Of a DNA stretch of 64,000 nt, positions 8,846-16,841 are shown piece by piece. A model generated the notes under the pieces. It ran no database searches. It had not been told where the DNA came from and saw only the letters and a program-made list of their open reading frames with translations. The position numbers and the translations under genes were made by a program. The first letter of the stretch is position 1; every line of letters starts with the position of its first letter. The stretch is taken from NCBI GenBank assembly GCA_021821045.1, contig JAKACW010000019.1, forward strand, positions 1 to 64,000, written 5' to 3'. This DNA is from Pseudomonadota bacterium (lineage in GTDB: Bacteria; Pseudomonadota; Gammaproteobacteria; JAADHS01).

Positions 8846-9355
8846 ATGACGCACTCACAGATTCGATCACTCATCGGCGCTATTGCATTGGGCGCCGCGA
8901 CGACTGTTCACGCAGTAGAAGTCGGCCAACCCGCGCCGGCGTTCGAACTGCCGAGCTTGGCGGGAGAGTCCATCAGCCTCGAGGCCCATGCCGGCAAAGT
9001 CCGCTTGGTGAACTTCTGGGCTAGCTGGTGCGAACCGTGCCGGCATGAGCTTCCCGCCTTGGATGCCATGCGCAACCAATACAGAGAACAGGGCTTCGAA
9101 ATCATCGGCATCAGCGTCGACAAGGAACCCGAAAACGCCAAAGCGTTTCTCGACAAGATCCCCGTGAGTTATCCGGTGGTTTTGGACAACGATTTCCAAA
9201 CCGCGAAAACCTACGACGCCCAAGCGATGCCCATGTCCTACATTCTGGATCGCGACGGCAAGGTTCAAGCCGTGTTCACGGGCTACTCAAAGAAAAAGCT
9301 GCCCGCCATCACGGCCGCGGTCGAAGCCACCATCGAGAACGGCTCCACACAGTGA
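8846..9355 (+). CDS. TlpA-like periplasmic thioredoxin
   Basis: 169 residues. A signal peptide of about 24 residues (ends VHA) is followed by a thioredoxin-like TlpA/AhpC-TSA domain. The redox motif WCEPC sits in FWASWCEPCRHELPAL, and the cis-proline stretch is AMPMSYIL. Such proteins reduce or isomerise disulfides in the periplasm and often serve cytochrome or metal-centre assembly. It is first in a five- or six-gene run with a DsbD-like membrane protein that could feed it electrons. Controlled, on present evidence, by the sigma-54 promoter just upstream. Confidence 0.85.
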   Translation: MTHSQIRSLIGAIALGAATTVHAVEVGQPAPAFELPSLAGESISLEAHAGKVRLVNFWASWCEPCRHELPALDAMRNQYREQGFEIIGISVDKEPENAKAFLDKIPVSYPVVLDNDFQTAKTYDAQAMPMSYILDRDGKVQAVFTGYSKKKLPAITAAVEATIENGSTQ

Positions 9356-9363
9356 GAACAACA

Positions 9364-9579
9364 ATGAAAGCACGCGCCGTCACTTTAGTTTGTAGTTTGC
9401 TTGTTCTGTCTGCGGGCTGCGTCAACGTCGCCCCCTATGAGCGCGAACACTTGGCCGACCCGATCGTCGAGATCAACGATCGCGAATCGGCGGCCTACGA
9501 AGAACACATGCACCGCGCCCTTTCGCAAGGCCTCATCGGTCCACCGCGAGGCGGCGGGGGCTGTGGATGTGAGCAATAA
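9364..9579 (+). CDS. DUF4266 small lipoprotein
   Basis: 71 residues from the ATG at 9364; a GTG at 9352 overlapping the tlpA stop is an alternative. It has a lipobox (VLSAGC), so it should be a lipid-anchored protein, and ends in a Gly/Cys cluster (RGGGGCGCEQ) characteristic of DUF4266. In many Proteobacteria DUF4266 genes lie between a TlpA-type thioredoxin and a DUF3570 gene, as here, but the function of the set is not established. The terminal Cys pair could be the substrate of the neighbouring thioredoxin. Confidence 0.75.
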   Translation: MKARAVTLVCSLLVLSAGCVNVAPYEREHLADPIVEINDRESAAYEEHMHRALSQGLIGPPRGGGGCGCEQ

Positions 9580-9624
9580 GCCAACCAACCTTTTCTGCTA
9601 AACCAACACCTCGAGGGGATAGAT

Positions 9625-11217
9625 ATGACGTTCAAACGTACGAAATTGAGCCTGGCCATGGTCGCGGCCTTGGCGCTGGGCGCTTGTGGGAGCGATGATG
9701 ATACGAGTGCGCCGCTTGCCAACGCGCCGACACCGCCGACGGTCGAGACGGCCAAGTACTTGGTGTTCGCCGTTGACGGCGAAGGCTATGTGAACACCTA
9801 CGCCAATGACGGGGGTAGCCAAATTGTCCCAGTCGGAACCGCGCAGCAACCGAAAAACAGCGCCGACGGTCTACTCACGTTGGGCGAGATCCACTTCAAC
9901 GGAGCCAAATCTCGTGCGTTCATTGTCGTGCAGGACGGTTTCGTCGACGGCAGCAGCAATCCCTCGGGTGGCGGCGTTATCGAGATTGACACCACAAACG
10001 GTGAGATCATCCGACAGCTCAATCTGCCCAGCACGAAGACGCCCAACATTTCGCGACTGGTCCACAGCTACGTGAGCCCGGATGGAAAGTATCTTTGGAT
10101 CAATAACGACGGTCCCAGCGGCAATACGGACAACGACTCTGTGTTCCGACTGAATATCGATCCAACGGACACCACTGATTCCGACGGCGACACGTCCTTC
10201 GTTGACGACAAATACCTCGACTTCGTCGAAATCGTAGTCGGAAACGGCCACAAGAAAGGCGCACATGCGTCCGGCCAAACCAATGCGGGCGCCGATATAC
10301 GTCCGCTGTTCGTGACCCATAACTTATCCGCTCGAACCGTGTCGGTAATCGACAACGATCCGAACTCGCCCACGTTCTTGACCGTCATCAAGACGGTCGA
10401 ACTCGGCAGCGGCAATACGCCCCACGGGATGGCATTCTCCCAGTACGGCGGCCATGTTTACACTGGCATCTTATCCGGGGACAACGCTGACACTGCGCTG
10501 TCGATCCTTGACGCTACAAGCCCCGATCTCACCGTGACGAGAATCGAAGCTGGGATGGGTGCTAACCAGATCCCGGCGGCCGGCTATGTCAAAGCATTTC
10601 ATAGTCACCATGCTGAAGAAGAGGGTCGGTGGATCTTTACCGCCGGTCACAAAGACGGCAAAGGCTACCTCAGCGTCGTTGACGCCCAAACGAACCAGGT
10701 CAAGTCCGTCATCGACATCGGCGATACGCCGACGTCCAGCTTCGTAACCACCGAAGTGGAGCATGATGGGGAAGAACATACGCTGGTATTCCTCGGCAGC
10801 ACCGGCGGAAAGACCAACATGGCCGTGGTTCACATTAACAACGAGACCGGCGAAACAGTCACCGGCGCAACGATTGTCCAGGCCCATGTGGGCGCCGGGC
10901 AATCCCACCGCAACGGCAAGGCGACCGACGACGGGGAACACGTCTTCATGCCCAACGGCGGCGACTGCGCCAATCCCTCGGCTACTCCTCCGGTTACCAC
11001 GAACGGGCCGGACTGCAAGACCATTGCGGTCTATGACGCTCGTACCGGCGGCGTGATGAAAATCGAAACCGCGGGCGTCAAGCCGGGTTCGATGGCCGTG
11101 CTGAAACTGCGCGATACGGCCGGTGTTTCGTCCGGTCCCATCCCGCATTCGGACGGGGACGACCACGACCATGACAGTTCAACGGGCGGCTCCAGCTCGG
11201 GCGGTCACACGCACTAA
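9625..11217 (+). CDS. lipoprotein with beta-propeller-like body and His-rich tail
   Basis: 530 residues. Lipobox LGACG near residue 20. The body repeats patterns such as VFRLNIDP, VSVIDNDP, LSVVDAQTN and IAVYDARTGG at roughly regular distance, suggesting a YncE-like beta-propeller of six or seven blades. An internal HSHHAEEEG motif and a C-terminal tail rich in His, Asp and Gly suggest metal binding. A GAGGGG ribosome site precedes the ATG. It lies inside the tlpA-DUF4266-DUF3570 run, a place where I know no such protein, so the context hints at metal handling or redox enzyme maturation in the envelope. No defined family recognised. Confidence 0.65.
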   Translation: MTFKRTKLSLAMVAALALGACGSDDDTSAPLANAPTPPTVETAKYLVFAVDGEGYVNTYANDGGSQIVPVGTAQQPKNSADGLLTLGEIHFNGAKSRAFIVVQDGFVDGSSNPSGGGVIEIDTTNGEIIRQLNLPSTKTPNISRLVHSYVSPDGKYLWINNDGPSGNTDNDSVFRLNIDPTDTTDSDGDTSFVDDKYLDFVEIVVGNGHKKGAHASGQTNAGADIRPLFVTHNLSARTVSVIDNDPNSPTFLTVIKTVELGSGNTPHGMAFSQYGGHVYTGILSGDNADTALSILDATSPDLTVTRIEAGMGANQIPAAGYVKAFHSHHAEEEGRWIFTAGHKDGKGYLSVVDAQTNQVKSVIDIGDTPTSSFVTTEVEHDGEEHTLVFLGSTGGKTNMAVVHINNETGETVTGATIVQAHVGAGQSHRNGKATDDGEHVFMPNGGDCANPSATPPVTTNGPDCKTIAVYDARTGGVMKIETAGVKPGSMAVLKLRDTAGVSSGPIPHSDGDDHDHDSSTGGSSSGGHTH

Positions 11218-11245
11218 TCTCGACCCAGAGCAATCCGGAGACGAC

Positions 11246-11274
11246 AACGTGGGGATCGCAACGATCCCCACGTT
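11246..11274 (+). terminator. intercistronic hairpin
   Basis: A perfect 13-bp stem (11246-11258 with 11262-11274) closes a 3-nt CAA loop just after the His-tailed lipoprotein gene. No T-run follows, so it may act as an mRNA 3'-end stabiliser or partial terminator that lowers expression of the DUF3570 gene rather than a full stop. Confidence 0.6.
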
Positions 11275-11308
11275 AATCCGACCGACAACACAAGAAGAAC
11301 CTACTTGA

Positions 11309-12427
11309 ATGAATACTACAATCGCGCGCAAAACTGGATTCGTACTGCTTGTAGCAAGTCTGCTCGCCGCGAGCGAGCTACTTGCAAAGGACGATGTCGA
11401 GCTTTTCTACAGCTACTACGAAGACGACGCTCGATTGGAAGTGAAAAGCCCCAGCATCATCATTCAGAAAGAATTGCGACACGACACCAACGTCGCGGCC
11501 AAGTACATTCACGAAACATTCAGCAAGAGTGCGCCGGACAGTTCCGTTGACGCGGTTAGCGGCGCGACAACTGTTTCGGGAGGCACCGGCAGCGGCTTCA
11601 AAGAAACCCGTAAGGAAGCTGCGCTGAGCGGCTCGCACAAACGCGGCGACCACGAGTTTGCCGCCGGAATTGTTCGCGGCGATGAGCCAGACTATGAATC
11701 AACCGCCGTTTCAGTGGCCTACACGCGCGAGCTTTTTCAGAAGAACCTAAGCGTTTCCGCGCTATATGGATTTACCACCGACGACGTATACAAACTCGAC
11801 GCGACGCCGGACGAAGGTTTTCCGAAAGACAAAGACACGCACGCGCTCACTCTCAGTTTCTCGCAGATCCTCTCGCCGACGCAGATCATTTACGGTGGAT
11901 ACAGCTACGCGGCCATGGACGGTTACTTGAGCAACCCAACTCGCAGAGTCGCGGTCACCCGCACCATTCCCGGCGGCAGCGTGCAGACGATCTACGATGA
12001 ACGGCATCCCGAGACGAGGGATCGTCACACGCTGTTCGTTCGCGGAACCAACTACTTCGCCAACCGAGCGTCGCTCGACCTCAACGTCGCGCTCTACACA
12101 GACGACTGGGGCGTAAATTCGCAGTCGGCGGAGGTACGCCTCTACAAGTATCTCGGCTCCAACTGGATCGGGCGTCTACGCTACCGGTACTACACCCAGG
12201 CCGAAGCGGATTTTTACAAACCACTCTATACACAGGAGGAGGACATCATGACGGCCGATTCCCGTTTGCGCGCCTTCGACAGCAGCCTTTACGGCGTCCA
12301 GCTAACCTACTCGCTGCGCAGCTTCGTCCGGGGCTCGTCTCTTACCGGCACGTACGACAAGTATGACGAAACCGACGACGGCGTATCGGCGGATGTCTAT
12401 CAGCTTTCCGTGGTTATCCCGTATTAG
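11309..12427 (+). CDS. DUF3570 family protein
   Basis: 372 residues with a signal peptide (ends near LLAK, residue 26). The body has the DUF3570 hallmarks: YYEDD near the start, a conserved VDAVSGAT segment, then many amphipathic strands with aromatic girdles and a terminal VVIPY. It is probably an outer-membrane barrel. DUF3570 genes typically accompany TlpA and DUF4266 genes, as seen here, and sometimes an FMN transferase, which is absent from this window. Its role is unknown. Confidence 0.8.
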   Translation: MNTTIARKTGFVLLVASLLAASELLAKDDVELFYSYYEDDARLEVKSPSIIIQKELRHDTNVAAKYIHETFSKSAPDSSVDAVSGATTVSGGTGSGFKETRKEAALSGSHKRGDHEFAAGIVRGDEPDYESTAVSVAYTRELFQKNLSVSALYGFTTDDVYKLDATPDEGFPKDKDTHALTLSFSQILSPTQIIYGGYSYAAMDGYLSNPTRRVAVTRTIPGGSVQTIYDERHPETRDRHTLFVRGTNYFANRASLDLNVALYTDDWGVNSQSAEVRLYKYLGSNWIGRLRYRYYTQAEADFYKPLYTQEEDIMTADSRLRAFDSSLYGVQLTYSLRSFVRGSSLTGTYDKYDETDDGVSADVYQLSVVIPY

Positions 12428-12550
12428 TGGTTTAGGTTAAATCGCCTGTTTCTGGGCAACAGGCCACAGCGGTAAAATAAGCAAGCAAAAACAAACGGCC
12501 GCCGCCGGCCTGAAATGGGCGGCGGATATCCTTGGCATCTTCGGTGGCTC

Positions 12551-13294
12551 ATGGAAATAACCTTCGTCGCGGCCTTTGTCGCCGGCATCATCAGCACCGT
12601 CCACTGCTTCGGCATGTGTAGCGGTATCGTCGGGGCGCTGACCCTGAGCCTGCCCAATACCATACGTGAACGCCACAATACCGCCCTCCCCTACCTATTG
12701 GCCTACAATTTCGGACGCATCGCAAGTTACACAGTCTTGGGTGCAGCGATCGGGTTTCTGAGCCACGCCTTGGTGGATACATTGAACCCGTACTACGGGT
12801 CACAAATCTTCCACGTTCTGGCCATAACCACGATTCTTGCCGTAGCGCTCTATGTGGGTGGCTGGTTTCCAAAACTGGCCTATGTGGAGCGGTTGGGACG
12901 GCCGGCGTGGCGGTATCTCGAACCGATAGGTCGAAAACTGCTGCCGGTACGTTCCCTGTCCCAGGCCTTCCTGTTTGGAAGTATCTGGGGATGGCTGCCC
13001 TGCGGGCTGGTGTACACGATGCTGCTATGGACCGTTACGGCGGGCAGTCCTCTCGCGGGGGCCGGCATCATGCTGGGTTTCGGTTTGGGCACGCTTCCCG
13101 CGGTGATTTTGGCCGGGCTTTATGTGCGCCACGTGGTGGCTTACGCGAAAAAGCCCTGGGTACGCCAGACCGCTGCCGTAATGTTGATCTCCATGGCGTT
13201 AATTGATGGGTACAAATTCAGCAACACCCCCACATTTGACGGGGTGAGCGCCGGGGAGATGACGCATGACCACGGGATCCTACACATCCACTGA
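12551..13294 (+). CDS. DsbD-like / TauE-SafE family membrane protein
   Basis: About 247 residues from the ATG at 12551 (the frame opens at 12515). Six or so membrane helices. HCFGMC in the first helix and WLPCGLVYT in a later one are the Cys signatures of the DsbD_2 type membrane domain often labelled sulfite exporter TauE/SafE. In DsbD/CcdA relatives such Cys pairs carry electrons from cytoplasmic thioredoxin to periplasmic partners, so it may reduce the TlpA protein of the same run. The C-terminus is His-rich (HDHGILHIH). The last 29 nt overlap the sigma-54 activator gene. Confidence 0.75.
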   Translation: MEITFVAAFVAGIISTVHCFGMCSGIVGALTLSLPNTIRERHNTALPYLLAYNFGRIASYTVLGAAIGFLSHALVDTLNPYYGSQIFHVLAITTILAVALYVGGWFPKLAYVERLGRPAWRYLEPIGRKLLPVRSLSQAFLFGSIWGWLPCGLVYTMLLWTVTAGSPLAGAGIMLGFGLGTLPAVILAGLYVRHVVAYAKKPWVRQTAAVMLISMALIDGYKFSNTPTFDGVSAGEMTHDHGILHIH

Positions 13295-14231
13295 CCACTT
13301 AGTCGGATCATCGCCGGTATTTCAAGCCCTTCTCCGTTCCGTCCGAATCGTCGCCGCCACCGAAGTCGCCGTGCTCCTGCTGGGCGAAAGCGGCACCGGC
13401 AAAGAATTGTTGGCCCGAGAAATCCACCGCTCCAGCCCCCGCGCCGATCAGCCGTTCATCAGTTTGAATTGCGCCGCATTGCCCGAGCAATTGGCGGAGT
13501 CGGAGCTGTTTGGCCATTGCAAGGGCGCGTTTTCCGGCGCCGACCGTCACTACGACGGGCGAATTCGCGCCGCCGAGAAAGGCACCGTGTTTCTCGACGA
13601 AGTGGGCGAGTTGAGCCTCCCCATCCAAGCAAAGTTATTGCGTTTCCTCGAGTGCAGGGAATGTCAGGCGGTGGGGGAAACACGACCGCGCACCGTGGAC
13701 GTCCGGGTGATCGCGGCAACCAATCGCGATCTGAGCGAGATGGTGCAGCTCGGCCTGTTCCGCAAGGATCTGTACTACCGGTTGAATATCGTGCCGCTGG
13801 AATCGCCGAGCCTTAAGGAGCGGTCGGGCGATGTGCCGTTGTTGATGAACCACTATATGAAGCAACTGGCGGAGCAGCACAACCTGCCGTTGCCCGCCGT
13901 CACCAAGGCCGCCATGGCCTGCCTAAACCGCTACAACTGGCCGGGCAACATCCGCGAGCTACGCAATGTTTGCGAACGATTGGTCATTCTGCGCGCGGGG
14001 CAACAAGTCGATGTCACCAATTTGCCGCTGGAAATCCAGTGTGGCGCGGCGGCCATGAAGCAATCCGAGAATTTGGCGAACGGCTCGCTCAAGGACATGG
14101 AAGTTCAACTCATCACCGACGCGCTGCATCGCACCCGCGGCAACCGCACCCACGCCGCGCGCCTACTGGGCATCACCCGCGATACGTTGAACTATCGGCT
14201 GAAGAAGCACGCGCTGGCGGAAGCGCACTAA
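13266..14231 (+). CDS. PspF-like sigma-54-dependent activator without sensor domain
   Basis: 321 residues. The AAA+ domain begins almost at the N-terminus: Walker A GESGTGKE, a sigma-54 contact loop reading GAFSGA instead of the usual GAFTGA, Walker B VFLDEVGELS, arginine finger region FRKDLYYRLN. A Fis-type helix-turn-helix closes the protein (THAARLLGITRDTLNYRLKK). There is no receiver, GAF or PAS domain, as in PspF, so control must come from another protein or from expression level. It overlaps the DsbD-like gene by 29 nt and has a GGGGAG ribosome site. The sigma-54 promoter before tlpA is the obvious target. Confidence 0.88.
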   Translation: MTTGSYTSTDHLVGSSPVFQALLRSVRIVAATEVAVLLLGESGTGKELLAREIHRSSPRADQPFISLNCAALPEQLAESELFGHCKGAFSGADRHYDGRIRAAEKGTVFLDEVGELSLPIQAKLLRFLECRECQAVGETRPRTVDVRVIAATNRDLSEMVQLGLFRKDLYYRLNIVPLESPSLKERSGDVPLLMNHYMKQLAEQHNLPLPAVTKAAMACLNRYNWPGNIRELRNVCERLVILRAGQQVDVTNLPLEIQCGAAAMKQSENLANGSLKDMEVQLITDALHRTRGNRTHAARLLGITRDTLNYRLKKHALAEAH

Positions 14232-14289
14232 CAGTCCTTGCCATAACTCGGCCCTGCCCGCCTGGACGGTAGTAGGGCGGCACCGTCAG

Positions 14290-15513
14290 TTAATTGCGGT
14301 CGGCGCCAAGTGCCGTCAACATCCCGCTGAGCGGTGTCGCCGTTGCTGCAGACCCGAGCGGATAAACCACTTCAGACCGACAAACCACATACCTCCGCCC
14401 CGGCTGTATTAGGTATCGCGATTTTGCCGGAAACAGGTCGGCAGCGACCGCCTCCATGGCTTTAGCAGCCGCGATGTCCGGTTGCGTCGTCCATTTCACC
14501 TCAATGAAGTCGAGATGATTGCGGTGCTCAACAAGAAAATCGACCTCGCGCGCCCGGTTGTCGCGGTAGAACCAAAGCTTACTATTGAGGCCGCGATTTT
14601 TTTCGACTTTGCGTAACTCGGCAAAGCAGTAGCATTCCCACATCGCTCCGACGAACGGAGACTGAAGAATGTTTGCCTCGTCGAGACCGAGCAGGAAACT
14701 CAGCAAACCGACTTCGCAGAAATACAACTTCGGCGTCTTCACGATGCGCTTTGTGGTGTTGATAAAGTACGGCTCTAACAACGCGATCTGATTGGATGCT
14801 TCCAACACGCTGAGCCACTGGTTAGCCGTATGCGCGCTTACACCGACGTCTTTCGCAATTTCGGATTTGTTCACCAGTTGGCCGCTGCGCGCGGCGCAAA
14901 CCCGAATGAATCGTTCGAAGTCCCGCAGACTCGCGATGTTCAGGATCTGGCGGACGTCGCGCTCTAAATACGTCGCCAAGTAGGATCGATAGTAGTCCGT
15001 CGCTGACAGTTCGGGCCGAGCCCACAACTCAGGCTGCGTGCCTCGAGTTAAAATGCGGGCCAATACGTCGAGGGCACTGGAATCGATCCCTGCCTGCGTT
15101 AATTCCGGTAAAGAAAGACCCTCAAGTTCTAACCACACACAACGCCCAGCCAGGCTGTCCGACACCTCTTTCATCAAGTTGAATTTTTGCGAACCCGTAA
15201 GAATAAAACGCCCCGGCTCGCTGCGATTTTGGTCGATGGCGATCTTAAGGTGCCGAAAGAGTTTTGGGGCGTACTGCGCCTCGTCGACCAGGACCGGCGG
15301 CGGATAGTTGGCAAGAAAAGCCTGCGGGTCATTTTCGGCCAGTTCGGCGGCCGATGGTAAATCAAGGGTGACGTAGGCGTGGTTGGGAAAAAGCTCTCGT
15401 AGCAGCGTCGTTTTGCCCGTCTGCCGCGCTCCGGTCAAGATAAGCGCCGGGAATTGGCGTACCAAATCGGCAATTCTAGATGAAATTTCCCTTTTAAATC
15501 TTATAGTTGACAA
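14290..15513 (-). CDS. AAA ATPase with DUF4143 domain
   Basis: 407 residues. Walker A (GARQTGKTT, about residues 28-36) and Walker B (VLVDEAQ) belong to an AAA_14 domain, followed by a winged-helix-like middle (NKSEIAKDVGVSAHTANQWL) and the C-terminal DUF4143 with a nuclease-like DNRAREVDFLVE-IEVKW pattern. These ATPases are common, mobile and of unknown role. The only available start is TTG at 15513, which lies within a perfect 7-1-7 inverted repeat (15503-15517) that could serve autoregulation. Monocistronic. Confidence 0.8.
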   Translation of the reverse strand: MSTIRFKREISSRIADLVRQFPALILTGARQTGKTTLLRELFPNHAYVTLDLPSAAELAENDPQAFLANYPPPVLVDEAQYAPKLFRHLKIAIDQNRSEPGRFILTGSQKFNLMKEVSDSLAGRCVWLELEGLSLPELTQAGIDSSALDVLARILTRGTQPELWARPELSATDYYRSYLATYLERDVRQILNIASLRDFERFIRVCAARSGQLVNKSEIAKDVGVSAHTANQWLSVLEASNQIALLEPYFINTTKRIVKTPKLYFCEVGLLSFLLGLDEANILQSPFVGAMWECYCFAELRKVEKNRGLNSKLWFYRDNRAREVDFLVEHRNHLDFIEVKWTTQPDIAAAKAMEAVAADLFPAKSRYLIQPGRRYVVCRSEVVYPLGSAATATPLSGMLTALGADRN

Positions 15514-15517
15514 CTAT
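15503..15517. promoter_or_regulatory. inverted repeat over the ATPase start codon
   Basis: ATAGTTG-A-CAACTAT, a perfect 7-bp inverted repeat with a 1-nt centre, contains the TTG start of the AAA/DUF4143 gene. It could be an operator or simply chance in an AT-rich stretch. Confidence 0.35.
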
Positions 15518-15638
15518 GTAACTCACATCTCGACATTTCCTGGCTATAAGTTAGCAGATTTTCTGGGGTTGCTCCAGGCTGAACATGGGACGCGACGTCG
15601 ACGCGCATTGGGCTCACGCTGGACTCGGTGGCTGGAAA

Positions 15639-15696
15639 AATCGCGGTAGGACGCCGCTCCCACATATCAATGTGGGAGCGAATCATTCCGCGATTC
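15639..15696. repeat. REP pair (REPIN-like), GTGGGAGCGG family
   Basis: Two copies of the local REP unit face each other: one at about 15639-15663 in minus orientation and one at about 15671-15696 in plus orientation, 7 nt apart. Each unit is GTGGGAGCG, a variable centre, then CCGCGATT. The arrangement is that of a REPIN and can fold into a long hairpin. It lies between the ATPase gene start and the 3' end of the LolA-like gene. Confidence 0.75.
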
Positions 15697-15706
15697 TTTT
15701 TCGGGA

Positions 15707-16522
15707 CTAACGCTTATACCCTGTCTTCAGCGTGCGCTCGGTAAAAATCTCGTCGTCCAAACCGACGTTGACTTCCGCGTCGTCCACTTCAAACACCGAG
15801 CGGTGCTTCGTTTGAACGTTTTCAACTTCGACGCGCTTCCACAGCCAGGCGTCGCCGACTTGCTGCCAAGTCAGGGATTGTTTCTTGAGCAGCAGACCCT
15901 TGGTGTCGTAGTACTGAACTTGCGTCTTATGGCACGAGTTCCAGTCGCCCTTGGTAAACCAGGAAACTCGCTTGCTGTACAGCGGTGCCGACTCCTTGGG
16001 GGTGCTTTCGATAACGTATTGTTCGGCGCCGTCCTTCGTTTCTGTTTTGAGAATCTTGTGCTCGTCTTGGTCGACGCTGCGACCGCTGATGTCGGCGTAA
16101 GTCAAATCAGAGCCGAGGAAACTGTCGCCGGGATCGCGAATCGCCACGCGGCGCGTCTTGCGCAGCACGGGCAGATAAATCCACTGGTCGGCGTTTTTGT
16201 CCGCTTCCGCAGTGAAAGCCCAGCGCATGAATCCCGAGCCGCGGGCGTCCGGCGGGTACTCGGTAAATAGCACCATCTTGTCAGCCACCTGCTCCTTGCC
16301 GCCGTAGTCTTTCCACAAGCGCAGATAGACGTTCTTGCGCTCGTTGCCATCCTTGTCGATCAAGGTGATGGTCAGCTTGCTGCGTTGATCCGTGCCGGGA
16401 TTCTTGTAATCGCAGTTCTGGACAATCTCCTGCGCCGACGGCTCTTGCGCCTGAGCGGCGAAGGGCAATGCTCCGAAGACGATTAGAAGGATGCCAAGTT
16501 TCCGCGCAAAAAATCCCACCAT
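15707..16522 (-). CDS. LolA-like outer membrane lipoprotein-sorting protein
   Basis: 271 residues. Signal peptide (ends AQAQ, near residue 26). The mature part (KLTITLIDKDG, SGFMRWAF, WIYLPVLRKTRRVA, SFLGSDLTYADI, WFTKGDW) matches the family of periplasmic LolA-fold proteins that accompany MMPL/RND transporters. Such proteins are thought to shuttle lipid between membranes. Here it stands alone, about 9 kb from the RND operon, with a GGGAGAG ribosome site before the ATG. Confidence 0.8.
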   Translation of the reverse strand: MVGFFARKLGILLIVFGALPFAAQAQEPSAQEIVQNCDYKNPGTDQRSKLTITLIDKDGNERKNVYLRLWKDYGGKEQVADKMVLFTEYPPDARGSGFMRWAFTAEADKNADQWIYLPVLRKTRRVAIRDPGDSFLGSDLTYADISGRSVDQDEHKILKTETKDGAEQYVIESTPKESAPLYSKRVSWFTKGDWNSCHKTQVQYYDTKGLLLKKQSLTWQQVGDAWLWKRVEVENVQTKHRSVFEVDDAEVNVGLDDEIFTERTLKTGYKR

Positions 16523-16747
16523 GCCGACTCTCCCACAAAATTGACAGACATAACTCTATGAATTCAAAGCCGGATGTTACTGTCTCCCCGGCCATCAGGC
16601 AATAGGATTGTTCCCGTTGGCGTATTGGCTATGGAACTCGACTATAAGCGGAAAGGAAACCCATCGTGGCATTAGAGGGTTTTCGATTGTGCGCTCGTCG
16701 CCAAACGTTGGCGTGGCGCGATCGCTGGCGGTCGCAGGTGGAAAGGG

Positions 16748-16815
16748 AATCGCGAAAGGAATTCGCTCCCATAGCAAGAGCAGCCAGTTTCGTGGGAGCG
16801 GTTTCCTACCGCGAT
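16748..16815. repeat. REP pair before the beta-CASP gene
   Basis: A degenerate REP copy in minus orientation (16748-16772) and a full copy in plus orientation (16792-16815) form another inverted pair. They fill much of the 319-bp gap between the divergent LolA-like and beta-CASP genes, which otherwise holds no gene I can support. Confidence 0.7.
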
Positions 16816-16841
16816 CTCTTCGAGACGTCTAATATCTCAAA

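Noticed and set aside
15639-15696. CRISPR array from repeated GTGGGAGC units
   Set aside because: Units are scattered between genes, occur in both orientations and have no regular spacers; they are REP elements. No cas gene is present.
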